Source: Crossiella equi
Lineage (GTDB): Bacteria > Actinomycetota > Actinomycetes > Mycobacteriales > Pseudonocardiaceae
Reading direction: 5' to 3'
NCBI RefSeq assembly: GCF_017876755.1
Contig: NZ_JAGIOO010000001.1
Span: 3,271,786 to 3,335,785 of the forward strand
DNA: 64,000 bases
Under the pieces are notes generated by a model. The model was given only the letters and a program-made list of their open reading frames with translations. It searched no databases and was not told where the DNA came from. Positions within the stretch are counted from its first letter, which is position 1; each line of letters opens with the position of its first letter. A program made the translations under genes and the position numbers. Shown here one piece after another: positions 7,532 to 15,212 of this stretch.

Positions 7532-8374
7532 ATGGCACTCGATCCTGACGACCCACGTCCGCCATACGTGCAGGTAGCGAATGCTCTTCGAGCTGCCATC
7601 CTGACCAAGGTCTTCAAGGCCGGAGACCGTCTGCCGTCCCGGAACGAGCTGGCAAAGAAGTACAACGTCGCCCCCATGACCGTGCAGAACGCCCTACGCG
7701 AACTGCGCGACGAAGGACTGATCGTCAGCCGCCAGGGCAGCGGCGTCTTCGTCCGCGAGCGCACCGAGCGCCCAGTGGGCCTGCGCCCACACATCGAACG
7801 CGCCTTCGAGCACCAGCACGTCTCCATCGACTTCGCGGGCTTCTCCGGCGAGACCCTGCACGGCGTCATGCAGGAACCCCTGGACAAGATCCGCATCGGC
7901 CGCCTAACGCCGGAGTCCATCAAGGTCCGCCTGCTGCTGCCCGACACCACCGCACCGATGTCCATCCCGTGCCGGGTGGACGACCGCGGCGACAGCCCCG
8001 AGTTCCGCGAACGCGCCACCAAGATTGTGCAGCGCCACACCTCAGCCATCGTGGACACCGTCAACGAACTGGGCAGCCTCGGCCTGGTCGCCGACGTCTC
8101 CGCCGAGGTCCGCGTCCACCGCGCCGCCCCGCTGTTCAAGCTATACCTGCTCAACAACGAAGAAGCCTTCTTCGGCTTCTACCCCGTCCGCGAACACGTC
8201 ATCTCACTCGGCGGCGAACCCCAGGCCATCTACGACCTGATGGGCAAAGACGCCATCCTGTTCCACCACTCCACCACCGACGACGACACCAGCACCGGTT
8301 CCCAGTACGTCGAACAGGCACGCACCTGGTTCGACAGCATGTGGGACACCGTCAGCACGGAGTTCTCAGCGTGA
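7532..8374 (+). CDS. GntR-family transcriptional regulator (KorSA-like)
   Basis: The 280-residue protein has an N-terminal winged helix-turn-helix (about residues 10-78; LPSRNELAKKYNVAPMTVQN is the recognition region, followed by the wing RQGSGVFV). Its long C-terminal effector-type domain is not plainly UTRA-like. In pSAM2 the GntR protein KorSA represses pra and itself; the same divergent arrangement with pra is seen here. The ATG at 7532 follows GAGGGGAAG. The stop overlaps the next gene (GTGA), coupling it to the HAD gene. The ligand, if any, is unknown. Alternative role: regulator of the downstream HAD-Nudix pair only. Confidence 0.85.
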   Translation: MALDPDDPRPPYVQVANALRAAILTKVFKAGDRLPSRNELAKKYNVAPMTVQNALRELRDEGLIVSRQGSGVFVRERTERPVGLRPHIERAFEHQHVSIDFAGFSGETLHGVMQEPLDKIRIGRLTPESIKVRLLLPDTTAPMSIPCRVDDRGDSPEFRERATKIVQRHTSAIVDTVNELGSLGLVADVSAEVRVHRAAPLFKLYLLNNEEAFFGFYPVREHVISLGGEPQAIYDLMGKDAILFHHSTTDDDTSTGSQYVEQARTWFDSMWDTVSTEFSA

Positions 8375-9075
8375 CACCCCGGGTCGACGATCCCGACGAG
8401 CTGCGCCGCATCCTCCGCGAGGCCCAAGCCCTGCTGCTCGACTTCGACGGCCCGGTGTGCTCAGTCTTCTCCGGCTTCCCCGCCCCGGTGGTTGCTGGCC
8501 AACTCCGTGAACTGCTCGCAGACGGCGGCTACACCGACCTGCCCACCATCGTTGCCGAGTCCGGCGATCCGTTCGACGTGCTGCACTACAGCGCCACTCT
8601 GGGAGCCGACGAGGCCCAGCACGTGGAAGCCGCGTTCCGCGCCCACGAAACTGAGGCTGTCAGCACCGCCGAACCGACACCCGGCACCGTCGAGCTGATC
8701 CACGAGTGGAAGCGAACCGGCCAGCCTGTCGCGATCGTCAGCAACAACTCTGCGTCGGCGGTGGAGGCGTACCTCAACCTGCACGGCCTACAGCACGCCG
8801 TCGACGTCATCTCGTCTCGCTCCGCCCCTGACCCCGGTCTCCTGAAGCCGAATCCCCACCTGGTCCTCCAGGCCGCAGTGATGCTTGGCGTTCAGCCCGA
8901 CAAGTGCGTGCTCATCGGCGACTCAGTAACCGACATCGAAGCCGCCCACGCTGCCGGAGCACGAGGCATCGGGTACGCGAACAAGTCCGGCAAGGGCGCC
9001 AAGCTCGCAGCCGCCGGAGCCGATGCGATCACCACCAACACATCAGACCTCGCCCGTAGCGTAGCCACTGGTTGA
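8371..9075 (+). CDS. HAD-superfamily hydrolase
   Basis: The 234-residue protein carries all four HAD motifs: DFDGPV with the nucleophile D24 and acid D26, the Ser in AIVSNNSA, the Lys in KPNPHLVLQ, and the acidic GDSVTDIEAA. A helical cap of the phosphoglycolate phosphatase type (C1) sits between motifs I and II. It should therefore dephosphorylate a small substrate, possibly a nucleotide or sugar phosphate. The GTG start at 8371 overlaps the GntR stop, so the two are co-translated. The gene is followed by a Nudix hydrolase; such GntR-HAD-Nudix runs recur in AICEs, and a joint nucleotide-processing or immunity role is my inference. Confidence 0.85.
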   Translation: MTPRVDDPDELRRILREAQALLLDFDGPVCSVFSGFPAPVVAGQLRELLADGGYTDLPTIVAESGDPFDVLHYSATLGADEAQHVEAAFRAHETEAVSTAEPTPGTVELIHEWKRTGQPVAIVSNNSASAVEAYLNLHGLQHAVDVISSRSAPDPGLLKPNPHLVLQAAVMLGVQPDKCVLIGDSVTDIEAAHAAGARGIGYANKSGKGAKLAAAGADAITTNTSDLARSVATG

Positions 9076-9100
9076 TGTGGCGCTGTAGCCGCCGGATCCG

Positions 9101-9115
9101 CTTGGTGCCACCAAG
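9101..9115. repeat. 15-bp palindrome before the Nudix gene
   Basis: CTTGGTG and CACCAAG flank a single C. It lies 24 bp before the Nudix GTG start and might be an operator or a small hairpin; there is no T run. Confidence 0.3.
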
Positions 9116-9139
9116 TCCACCGACCCCAGGAGAGAACCT

Positions 9140-9610
9140 GTGGCCCGCGTCGACTACTTCCACGACCCCAACGCACCACAGCCCAACAGCATCGTGGTCG
9201 CCGTGAGCGCGTTTGTACAGGACGAGGCCGGCCGACTGTTGATGATCCGACGCAGCGACAACGACCTCTACTCAATCCCCGGCGGACAACTCGAACTCGG
9301 CGAAACGCTCACCGAGGCGGTGATCCGCGAGGTGTACGAGGAGACCGGGATCACGGTCGAGGTCACCGGCCTGATCGGCATCTACTCGAACCCTGCTCAC
9401 GTGATCGCCTACGACGACGGCGAAGTCCGCCAGGAGTTCTCCATCTGCTTCCATGCTCGTCCGGTTGGAGGCGAGCTCCGCACGAGCAGCGAATCTAAGG
9501 AAGTCCACTGGGTCGAGTTAGCCAATTTGGACAGGCTCCGTGTTCACCCGTCTACTAGGCTTCGTATCGAACATGGATTCAGGCCGAACGCAAGCGCATT
9601 TTATTCTTAA
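9140..9610 (+). CDS. Nudix hydrolase (Pif-like candidate)
   Basis: The 156-residue protein has a complete Nudix box at about residues 48-70: GGQLELGE at its start, then REVYEETGI supplying the metal-binding glutamates. Nudix enzymes hydrolyse nucleoside diphosphates linked to another group. In pSAM2 the conjugal immunity factor Pif contains a Nudix motif, so this gene may exclude entry of a second related element; that link is by motif and position only. GTG start at 9140 with GGAGAG upstream. Codon use is still high-G+C, but the DNA turns AT-rich directly after the stop. Confidence 0.85.
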   Translation: MARVDYFHDPNAPQPNSIVVAVSAFVQDEAGRLLMIRRSDNDLYSIPGGQLELGETLTEAVIREVYEETGITVEVTGLIGIYSNPAHVIAYDDGEVRQEFSICFHARPVGGELRTSSESKEVHWVELANLDRLRVHPSTRLRIEHGFRPNASAFYS

Positions 9611-9837
9611 GTCATTGGATATAAGTCAACTCCATTGTTGACATGGCGCTTCCTTGTCATGCTTGAGCAACCAGCTTACATTGTTAGCAGATTGAGTCCC
9701 TGTTGCAATCTTGGCGCACATGTTGTATCACCGAGGTCACAATCTATTACTCATTGCAGAATCGTGGCTTGCGCATCTTGCCGAATTGGGTAGATATGTT
9801 ATGCCTCGTCTTTATTCTAGTGCCCCTTGGAGGTCCT

Positions 9838-11157
9838 ATGGAGCAGGGATTTGAAAGAGTCTTTCCAGGGGTTATGGGCAACTTTTGGCCCATGGAGCAG
9901 GATTTAAGTACCCCGGAAGAATCAACAGGTGGCTATCTACGATTGGGGCCTGATGGCACGGCAGGGCTCGAGACCCTTGTGGATGACCCCTTCGAATGGG
10001 ACATCGACGCAAGAAGTACTCCTTATGCCTTTTTTGGTGCAACTACATATAAGCCAGCGATCCTTCTTCAGGTTCATGATGCCGGATCAAATATTGTATG
10101 GGGAGGAGCCAAGTCATCGGTAAATCGATATCGCGCATACAGCGCAGCGCTATCAAGCATCGAGGGATTGAACTCGCTCAAAGTAAAGGAACTGGAGATA
10201 TTCTTCTCGGGGGTACAGAGATGGGCTGGAGTGCAAGTATCCGAGGAAAATTCGGACATACGGGAGGACGGGCGAAATCAAGGCTTCTCGCTGAAGGTGA
10301 CGAGCGCCCCAGAGGAAGTGGCCCCACTTGGCGACGGCAAAGAGATCGCAATATCGTCATACTGGTCAGTTAAAGGGTCGGTAGCTGCACGTAAGATATT
10401 CGCGCCTGTTTCAATCATCTGCCGAAGCGAAGATCCCGTAGAACTCTGGGATCTTCTGCGCCCTATTCTTCGCATTCAGGATCTGATTAGCCTGGCCTAC
10501 GATGCTTTTGTCGTTTCCGACGGAGGACTAGTGATATTCGATTGCGAATCACTGCCGCCTCAAAGTCCGCCCTTCTGGAACCACTTTCTAATGCACCGAC
10601 CAGACGGCGTCAGGGAACCGAAGTCTCTCAATGAACACCCGATGTTCTGGCTGCAAAAGGTTGGAGGATTGAGCGGAATCCGCAAATGGATAGAGCTCAG
10701 CGAGCATCATCCGCGCTTCATTAAGCCTATCGTTGGTCGATTCCGCAGAGGCTTGGCGAATCCCGAGCTTAGGCTTATGGAAGCTGCTGCTGCAATAGAA
10801 TATTGGCGCAATGTGAACAAGAGGAAGGCAGGGTCCGATTGGGCCTCCAATGGGAAAAATAAAAGTTCCCCTAGGGCAATGGCGGATCACGTAGGTGAGG
10901 GCTTTTCGAAATGGGTAGGAAATTCCTACGACTGGGCCGACAGGTTTCGAGATCGAAACAATCAATTGAAGCATGAAGCTTCGTATGCCGTGGACGAGAG
11001 TGAAGTCTCCTTTTTGGCGAACATTGCTTCAAGGCTACTTGTCGCAGAGGCTCTAATTCAGATATCGGGAGATGAATCGGCTGGCGAAGCATACTTGGGA
11101 AGCTATAAGATCAACAACCTTGGAGCTACGGCTCGGCGCTTCTTTGATAAACCTTGA
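9838..11157 (+). CDS. ApeA-like HEPN protein, putative anti-phage cargo
   Basis: The 439-residue protein opens with FPGVMGNFWPMEQD and, after a short gap, GGYLRLGPDGTAGLETL. This resembles the G-x-FW-x-P / G-x-L pattern of the ApeA N-terminal domain. Near the C terminus, RDRNNQLKHE contains the HEPN nuclease motif R-x(4-6)-H (R373 to H379) between predicted helices. ApeA-type proteins are single-gene abortive-infection defences that cleave RNA on phage infection. The ATG at 9838 follows GGAGG (9829-9833); the frame is open to 9703 but upstream residues look non-coding. G+C is visibly low (29 of 60 bases at 10081-10140), with many A/T third positions, unlike all neighbours: recent transfer. 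A weak promoter may be TTGCGC (9769) and TAGATA (9791). Alternative: another HEPN-containing toxin. Confidence 0.7.
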   Translation: MEQGFERVFPGVMGNFWPMEQDLSTPEESTGGYLRLGPDGTAGLETLVDDPFEWDIDARSTPYAFFGATTYKPAILLQVHDAGSNIVWGGAKSSVNRYRAYSAALSSIEGLNSLKVKELEIFFSGVQRWAGVQVSEENSDIREDGRNQGFSLKVTSAPEEVAPLGDGKEIAISSYWSVKGSVAARKIFAPVSIICRSEDPVELWDLLRPILRIQDLISLAYDAFVVSDGGLVIFDCESLPPQSPPFWNHFLMHRPDGVREPKSLNEHPMFWLQKVGGLSGIRKWIELSEHHPRFIKPIVGRFRRGLANPELRLMEAAAAIEYWRNVNKRKAGSDWASNGKNKSSPRAMADHVGEGFSKWVGNSYDWADRFRDRNNQLKHEASYAVDESEVSFLANIASRLLVAEALIQISGDESAGEAYLGSYKINNLGATARRFFDKP

Positions 11158-11219
11158 AGGTTGTACTCTTGGGGCTTGAGTTTTGTTGCCACTCGCGTCC
11201 TAGCTTGCCGAATCTGGCT

Positions 11220-11534
11220 CTATGGGATCAAGGCGCGCCGCCGAGCGGCGCGCGGCGGGTGGTCGCCCTGGCTGCGCCGGGCGCACCCATCCGGGCACGG
11301 TCGCCATCCGCTCCGCTGCGGCGACCGGCCCGCCGCTGCGCCCGGCGACCCGTACGACGAACCCGGCGCCAGTAGCCGCGCGCCGACACCAGAGCCGAGC
11401 TGCCAGCGCCACCAGGCCGTCACGATCGCCAGCCCGATCCCCCTGCCCGGCTGCTTCCGGCGATCGACGCCCGTCGACGCTCCGCGCCAACGGCCACAGG
11501 GCCACCGGGTCACCCAGGCCCAAAGCATGATCAT
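11220..11534 (-). CDS. possible small hypothetical protein
   Basis: This is a weakly supported 104-codon frame starting at ATG 11534 with AAGG 6 bp upstream. The product starts MIMLWAWVTRWPCGRWRGA and is rich in Arg, Trp and Gly, with no domain I know. The stretch is strongly G+C-rich, so long frames arise by chance on both strands here. It is listed because it is the only plausible gene between the HEPN cargo and attR. Confidence 0.25.
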   Translation of the reverse strand: MIMLWAWVTRWPCGRWRGASTGVDRRKQPGRGIGLAIVTAWWRWQLGSGVGARLLAPGSSYGSPGAAAGRSPQRSGWRPCPDGCARRSQGDHPPRAARRRALIP

Positions 11535-11565
11535 CACCATCCTTTTCCCATCCCCAACGACGCAA

Positions 11566-11598
11566 AACGTCCACAGCCAACAGTCGACTGTGGACGTT
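11566..11598. repeat. 11-bp inverted repeat near the right end of the element
   Basis: AACGTCCACAG (11566-11576) pairs exactly with CTGTGGACGTT (11588-11598) around an 11-nt loop that itself contains part of the palindrome CAGTCGACTG (11581-11590). No T run follows on either strand, so a protein-binding or integrase arm-type site is as likely as a terminator. Confidence 0.45.
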
Positions 11599-11670
11599 CA
11601 CGTTCGCTATCCGCGCTGATGGCGAGTAATGCTGCTAGGTCTCCAGAGGTGTCACGAGGAGTGGATCACG

Positions 11671-11710
11671 AATCGCAGGGTTGTTGGTTCGAGTCCAACC
11701 GGAGGAGCAA
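11671..11710. repeat. attR, 40-bp tRNA-Asn 3' direct repeat
   Basis: This is an exact copy of 780-819. It is the chromosomal 3' remnant of the original tRNA-Asn gene left at the right junction. No 5' half of a tRNA precedes it, so it is not a functional tRNA. Confidence 0.95.
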
Positions 11711-11714
11711 GATC

Positions 11715-11741
11715 CCCCAGGCCACTCGCCTGGGGTTTTTT
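11715..11741 (+). terminator. original tRNA-Asn terminator after attR
   Basis: CCCCAGGC (11715-11722) pairs with GCCTGGGG (11728-11735), followed by six T. It matches the terminator after attL in stem sequence but not in flanks or loop, so the chromosomal and element versions diverged while keeping function. Confidence 0.85.
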
Positions 11742-11768
11742 GTTTGTCCACGCACAGGCGGCGTGGCC

Positions 11769-11797
11769 GGGCAGTGGCGCGGTCCGCACCACTGCCC
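11769..11797 (-). terminator. hairpin terminator of the dnaG operon
   Basis: GGGCAGTGG (11769-11777) pairs with CCACTGCCC (11789-11797) around an 11-nt loop. It starts 10 bp beyond the stop of the leftward gene 11807-12352. There is no clear U tract. Confidence 0.5.
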
Positions 11798-11806
11798 CAG
11801 CTCGGC

Positions 11807-12352
11807 TCAGAACGCCTGTTCGTGCGCCTCGCGCAGCTTCCGCGACACCTCCGCCGCCAGGGTGCGCACCGCGGTCTCGTCCGTGCCCCGGTCGGCTCGC
11901 ACCTGCAGGACCACGCCGTCCCGGCCCGGGATCTTGCGCTGGACGAACCAGGCGCCGCCGCCCGGGAGGTCGTGGCGGTGGGCGGAGCGGATGGAGCCGG
12001 TGACGCGGGCGTGCACGATGTCGGGGAGGCGGCCCGCCTGGGACAGGGGGTAGCGGCGTGGGGGACGGTCGGCCAGCAGGACGGCCTCGCCCGCGGTGCC
12101 GTGTTCCTCGGCCTCGGTGACGGTGAGCACGTCGTTGCCCCACACGGCCTTGCTGACCAGGTGCCAGGGGATGTGGCGGGTGTCGTCCGGGAGGGCGACC
12201 ACCAGGGAGTGGGAGGTGGCGACCAGGTGGCCTCCGCCCGCGAGCTCGGCCAGGGCCAGGACGCGTTCCTCGCCGGTCAGTTCCACGGACAGGCCCTCCG
12301 GCAGGGTGATCCCGCCGGTGATCCGTTCCGCGAAGCGCTGCCACCAACCCAT
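11807..12352 (-). CDS. conserved hypothetical protein downstream of dnaG
   Basis: The 181-residue protein (MGWWQRFAERITGGITLPEG at its start) is rich in beta-type segments and has WHLVSKAVWGNDVLTV and a helical C terminus with REAHEQAF. I know this as an uncharacterised actinobacterial family found next to dnaG, without a proven function. The ATG at 12352 overlaps the dnaG stop (ATGA), so both are translated together. No signal peptide, membrane segment or catalytic motif is seen. Confidence 0.75.
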   Translation of the reverse strand: MGWWQRFAERITGGITLPEGLSVELTGEERVLALAELAGGGHLVATSHSLVVALPDDTRHIPWHLVSKAVWGNDVLTVTEAEEHGTAGEAVLLADRPPRRYPLSQAGRLPDIVHARVTGSIRSAHRHDLPGGGAWFVQRKIPGRDGVVLQVRADRGTDETAVRTLAAEVSRKLREAHEQAF

Positions 12353-14247
12353 CACACGCCGCCCATCGCCTGTTCGCGCAGTCCCTTGTGGTACTGCTCC
12401 AGTGCCACCAGGTCGCCGAACAGCGCCCGGTACTCCTCGCCCTCGGTGACCGGGGAGACCCGTTGCAGCCGCGACTTGATGTCGGCGATCTGCCTGCCCA
12501 CCAGGTTGGCCTGGAGGCTGGAGATCAGCCCGTTCACGTAGCGGTCCTCGGCCGAGCGGGTGCGCAGCGGCTCCACGGACAGCTCGGTGGCCAGCGAGCG
12601 GACCACGGTGTGCTTGCACCGCTGTCCGATGGCGTCGACGAAGCCCGCGCCGGACAGCCCGCACGAGGTGCCCCCGGCGGCCAGGATCGCGCGGTGCAGC
12701 TCCAGGTAGGCCGGGTGTGTGAAGGCCTCCTCGGAGATCGCGTCGTAGGCCGGACCGGCGATGCCGGGCAGCTGGACGGCGGCCTTGAGCACCTCGCGCT
12801 GGGTGTGCAGCTGCGGGTCGCGCGGCGAGGGGCGCTCCGGCCCGTCGACCTCGACGGCCAGCGCGCCCTGGTTGGGGTCGACCGGCCTGCGCCGCGGGGT
12901 CTTGTCGGCGGGCTTGGCCCCGGCGGCCTCGCGCACGCTGCGCAGCACACCCGGGATGTCGTCCCAGCCGATCCAGCCCGCGAGCTGGCGGGCGTACTCG
13001 TCGCGGAGCGCGACCTCCTTGATGCGCGCGACCAGCGGCACGGTGCGCCGCAGCGCCTCCACCCGGCCCTCGGCGATGTCGAGGTCGTGCTCGGCGAGCA
13101 GGGTGCGGATGGCGAAGGAGAACAGCGGCTGGCGGCGGGCGACCAGGTCGCGCACCGCGGTGTCGCCCTTGTGCTGGCGCAGCTCGCACGGGTCCATGCC
13201 GTCCGGGGCGACCGCGATGTAGGTCTGGGCGGCGAACTTCTGCTCGTCGTCGAAGGCCTTGATCGCGGCCTTCTGCCCGGCGGCGTCGCCGTCGAAGGTG
13301 AATATGACCTCACCGCGGAAGGCGTCGTCGTCCATGAGCAGGCGGCGCAGCACCGAGATGTGGTCGTCGCCGAAGGCGGTGCCGCAGGAGGCCACGGCGG
13401 TGGGCACATCGGACAGGTGCATGGCCATCACGTCGGTGTAGCCCTCGACCACCACGACCTGGTGGCGGCGGGCGATCTCCCGCTTGGCCAGGTCGATGCC
13501 GAACAGCACCTGGGACTTCTTGAAGATCGGCGTCTCGGAGGTGTTGACGTACTTGGCCTCGATCGGGTCGTCCGGGAAGATCCGGCGCGCGCCGAAGCCG
13601 ACGACCTCGCCGCCGAGGTCCTTCAGCGGCCACAGCAGCCGCCGGTGGAACCGGTCGATGGGGCCTTGGCGGCCTTCCTTGGCCAGCCCGGACTTGATCA
13701 GCTCCTCGAGCTCGAAGCCGCGCCCGATGAGGTGCTTGACCAGGCGGTCCCAGCCCGCGGGGGCGTAGCCGCAGCCGAAGCGCTCGGCGGCGGCCGCGTC
13801 GAAGCCGCGTTCGGCCAGGAACTCGCGGGCCTTGACCGCGTCCGGGCCGTGCAGCTGCTCGGCGTAGAACTGGGCGGCCGCCTTGTGCGCCTCCAGCATG
13901 CGGGTCTTGGTGCCGCGGTCGCGCTGCACGGTGGCCCCGCCGCCGGTGTAGGTGAGCCGGTAGCCGATGCCGTCGGCCAGCCGCTCCACCGCCTCGACGA
14001 AGCCGATGTGCTCGTACTGCTGCACGAACTGGATGACGTCGCCACCGACACCGCAGCCGAAGCAGTGGAAGGTGCCCTTGCTCGGCCGCACGTTGAAGGA
14101 GGGGGTCTTCTCGTCGTGGAACGGGCACAGGCCCTTGAGCGTCCCGCCGCCGGCCCGTCCGAGGTTGACGTACTCCCCGACCACGAGGTCGATGCGGCAG
14201 CGGTCACGTACCTCGGCGATGTCGCTGTCCCGGATTCGTCCTGCCAC
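12352..14247 (-). CDS. dnaG: DNA primase DnaG
   Basis: The 631-residue primase synthesises RNA primers for replication forks. The N-terminal zinc finger uses C41, H44, C62 and C65 (CPFHDEKTPSF and FHCFGCG). The catalytic core has the Toprim motifs VVVEGYTDVMAM and TFDGDAAGQKA. The C-terminal part is the helicase-binding region. The length is normal for actinobacteria. The start ATG lies 26 bp from the divergent sigma-factor gene. It is coupled to the downstream hypothetical gene by an ATGA overlap. Confidence 0.97.
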   Translation of the reverse strand: MAGRIRDSDIAEVRDRCRIDLVVGEYVNLGRAGGGTLKGLCPFHDEKTPSFNVRPSKGTFHCFGCGVGGDVIQFVQQYEHIGFVEAVERLADGIGYRLTYTGGGATVQRDRGTKTRMLEAHKAAAQFYAEQLHGPDAVKAREFLAERGFDAAAAERFGCGYAPAGWDRLVKHLIGRGFELEELIKSGLAKEGRQGPIDRFHRRLLWPLKDLGGEVVGFGARRIFPDDPIEAKYVNTSETPIFKKSQVLFGIDLAKREIARRHQVVVVEGYTDVMAMHLSDVPTAVASCGTAFGDDHISVLRRLLMDDDAFRGEVIFTFDGDAAGQKAAIKAFDDEQKFAAQTYIAVAPDGMDPCELRQHKGDTAVRDLVARRQPLFSFAIRTLLAEHDLDIAEGRVEALRRTVPLVARIKEVALRDEYARQLAGWIGWDDIPGVLRSVREAAGAKPADKTPRRRPVDPNQGALAVEVDGPERPSPRDPQLHTQREVLKAAVQLPGIAGPAYDAISEEAFTHPAYLELHRAILAAGGTSCGLSGAGFVDAIGQRCKHTVVRSLATELSVEPLRTRSAEDRYVNGLISSLQANLVGRQIADIKSRLQRVSPVTEGEEYRALFGDLVALEQYHKGLREQAMGGV

Positions 14248-14273
14248 GGCTGCCAGTCTAGGAGTAGGTGAAG

Positions 14274-15212
14274 ATGGGGGTTGTGACCGTCAGCGAAGAG
14301 ACCCTGGCCGCGGAGTTCGACGAGCACCGCGGGCACCTCGTCGGGGTGGCCTACCGGATCACCGGGACCCGCGCCGACGCCGAGGACGCGGTGCAGGACG
14401 CCTGGTTGCGGCTGGCCGGGCTCACCGCGGCCGCCCGCGCGGAGATCCGCGACCTGCGGGCGTGGCTGACCACGGCGGTGGGCAGGCTGTGCCTGGACCG
14501 GTTGAAGGCGGCCAGCGCGCAGCGGGAGCGCTACGTGGGCTCCTGGCTGCCCGAGCCGGTGGTCGCGCCGCTGGTCAGCCCGGCCGGGGAGGACCCGCTG
14601 GACGTGGCGGTGCGCGATGACGGCCTGCGCATGGCGGCGCTGGTGGTGCTGCACGAGCTGAGCCCGGAGCAGCGGGTGGCCTTCGTGCTGCACGACGCGT
14701 TCGGGGTGCCGTTCCCGGAGATCGCGCAGTCGCTGGGCACCACGCCCGCGGCGGCGCGGCAGCTGGCCTCGCGGGCCCGCAAGGCGGTGGCCGAGGCGGA
14801 CGCCCCGCCCCGGGTGGAGCTGGGCGAGCAGCGGCAGGTGCTGGAGTCCTTCGTGGCGGCGCTGGCCAGCGGGGACGTGGCCGGGCTGCTGAAGCTGCTG
14901 CACCCGGACGTGGTGGTGGTCGGCGACTCCGGCGGCAAGGCGCGCACCGCGCGGCGCCCGGTGCTGGGCGCGGAGAAGACGGCCCGCTTCCTGTTCGGCC
15001 TGGTCCGCAAGTACGGCGGGCCGGAGGTGCTGGCCAGCGCGCTGCGCACGGTGCTGGTCAACGGCGACCTGGGCTTCCTGGCCCGTTCCGACGGTGACGA
15101 GGACCACCAGGCGGTGGAGCGCCGCGTGGGCACGCTGGCGATCCGGGACGGCCTGGTGGTCGCGATCTACGACGTGGCGAACCCGGACAAGCTCACGCGG
15201 GTTCCGTCCTGA
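14274..15212 (+). CDS. sigJ: ECF sigma factor of the SigJ/ECF41 type with SnoaL-like tail
   Basis: The 312-residue protein has ECF regions sigma-2 (VAYRITGTRADAEDAVQDAW) and sigma-4 (about 120-170, LSPEQRVAFVLHDAFGVPF), followed by a C-terminal NTF2/SnoaL-like domain. The extra domain is known to modulate ECF41 factors. No anti-sigma gene is adjacent. The ATG at 14274 sits 9 bp after GGAG; a GTG at 14268 is in frame but too close to it. The convergent neighbour is a CMD-family protein, the typical genomic partner and likely target of ECF41 factors. The 3' ends overlap by 20 bp. Confidence 0.88.
   Translation: MGVVTVSEETLAAEFDEHRGHLVGVAYRITGTRADAEDAVQDAWLRLAGLTAAARAEIRDLRAWLTTAVGRLCLDRLKAASAQRERYVGSWLPEPVVAPLVSPAGEDPLDVAVRDDGLRMAALVVLHELSPEQRVAFVLHDAFGVPFPEIAQSLGTTPAAARQLASRARKAVAEADAPPRVELGEQRQVLESFVAALASGDVAGLLKLLHPDVVVVGDSGGKARTARRPVLGAEKTARFLFGLVRKYGGPEVLASALRTVLVNGDLGFLARSDGDEDHQAVERRVGTLAIRDGLVVAIYDVANPDKLTRVPS

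Larger units (their letters stand above)
780..11710. mobile_element. pSAM2-type actinomycete integrative and conjugative element (AICE)
   Basis: The element lies between perfect 40-bp repeats of the tRNA-Asn 3' end. It encodes a complete module set: tyrosine integrase, excisionase, HUH-type Rep, FtsK/SpoIIIE-like DNA translocase, small spread-type proteins, a Pra-like activator, a GntR (KorSA-like) repressor, a HAD protein, a Nudix protein (as in the Pif immunity factor of pSAM2) and a HEPN cargo gene. No relaxase or type IV secretion genes are seen, which fits AICEs, since these move double-stranded DNA with one translocase. All core genes look intact, so the element may still be mobile. The right end (9611-11157) is clearly AT-richer than the rest, suggesting later acquisition. 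Confidence 0.93.

Noticed and set aside
11671-11710. Second tRNA gene
   Set aside because: Only the 3' half of tRNA-Asn is present, without D arm or 5' acceptor strand; it is the attR remnant.
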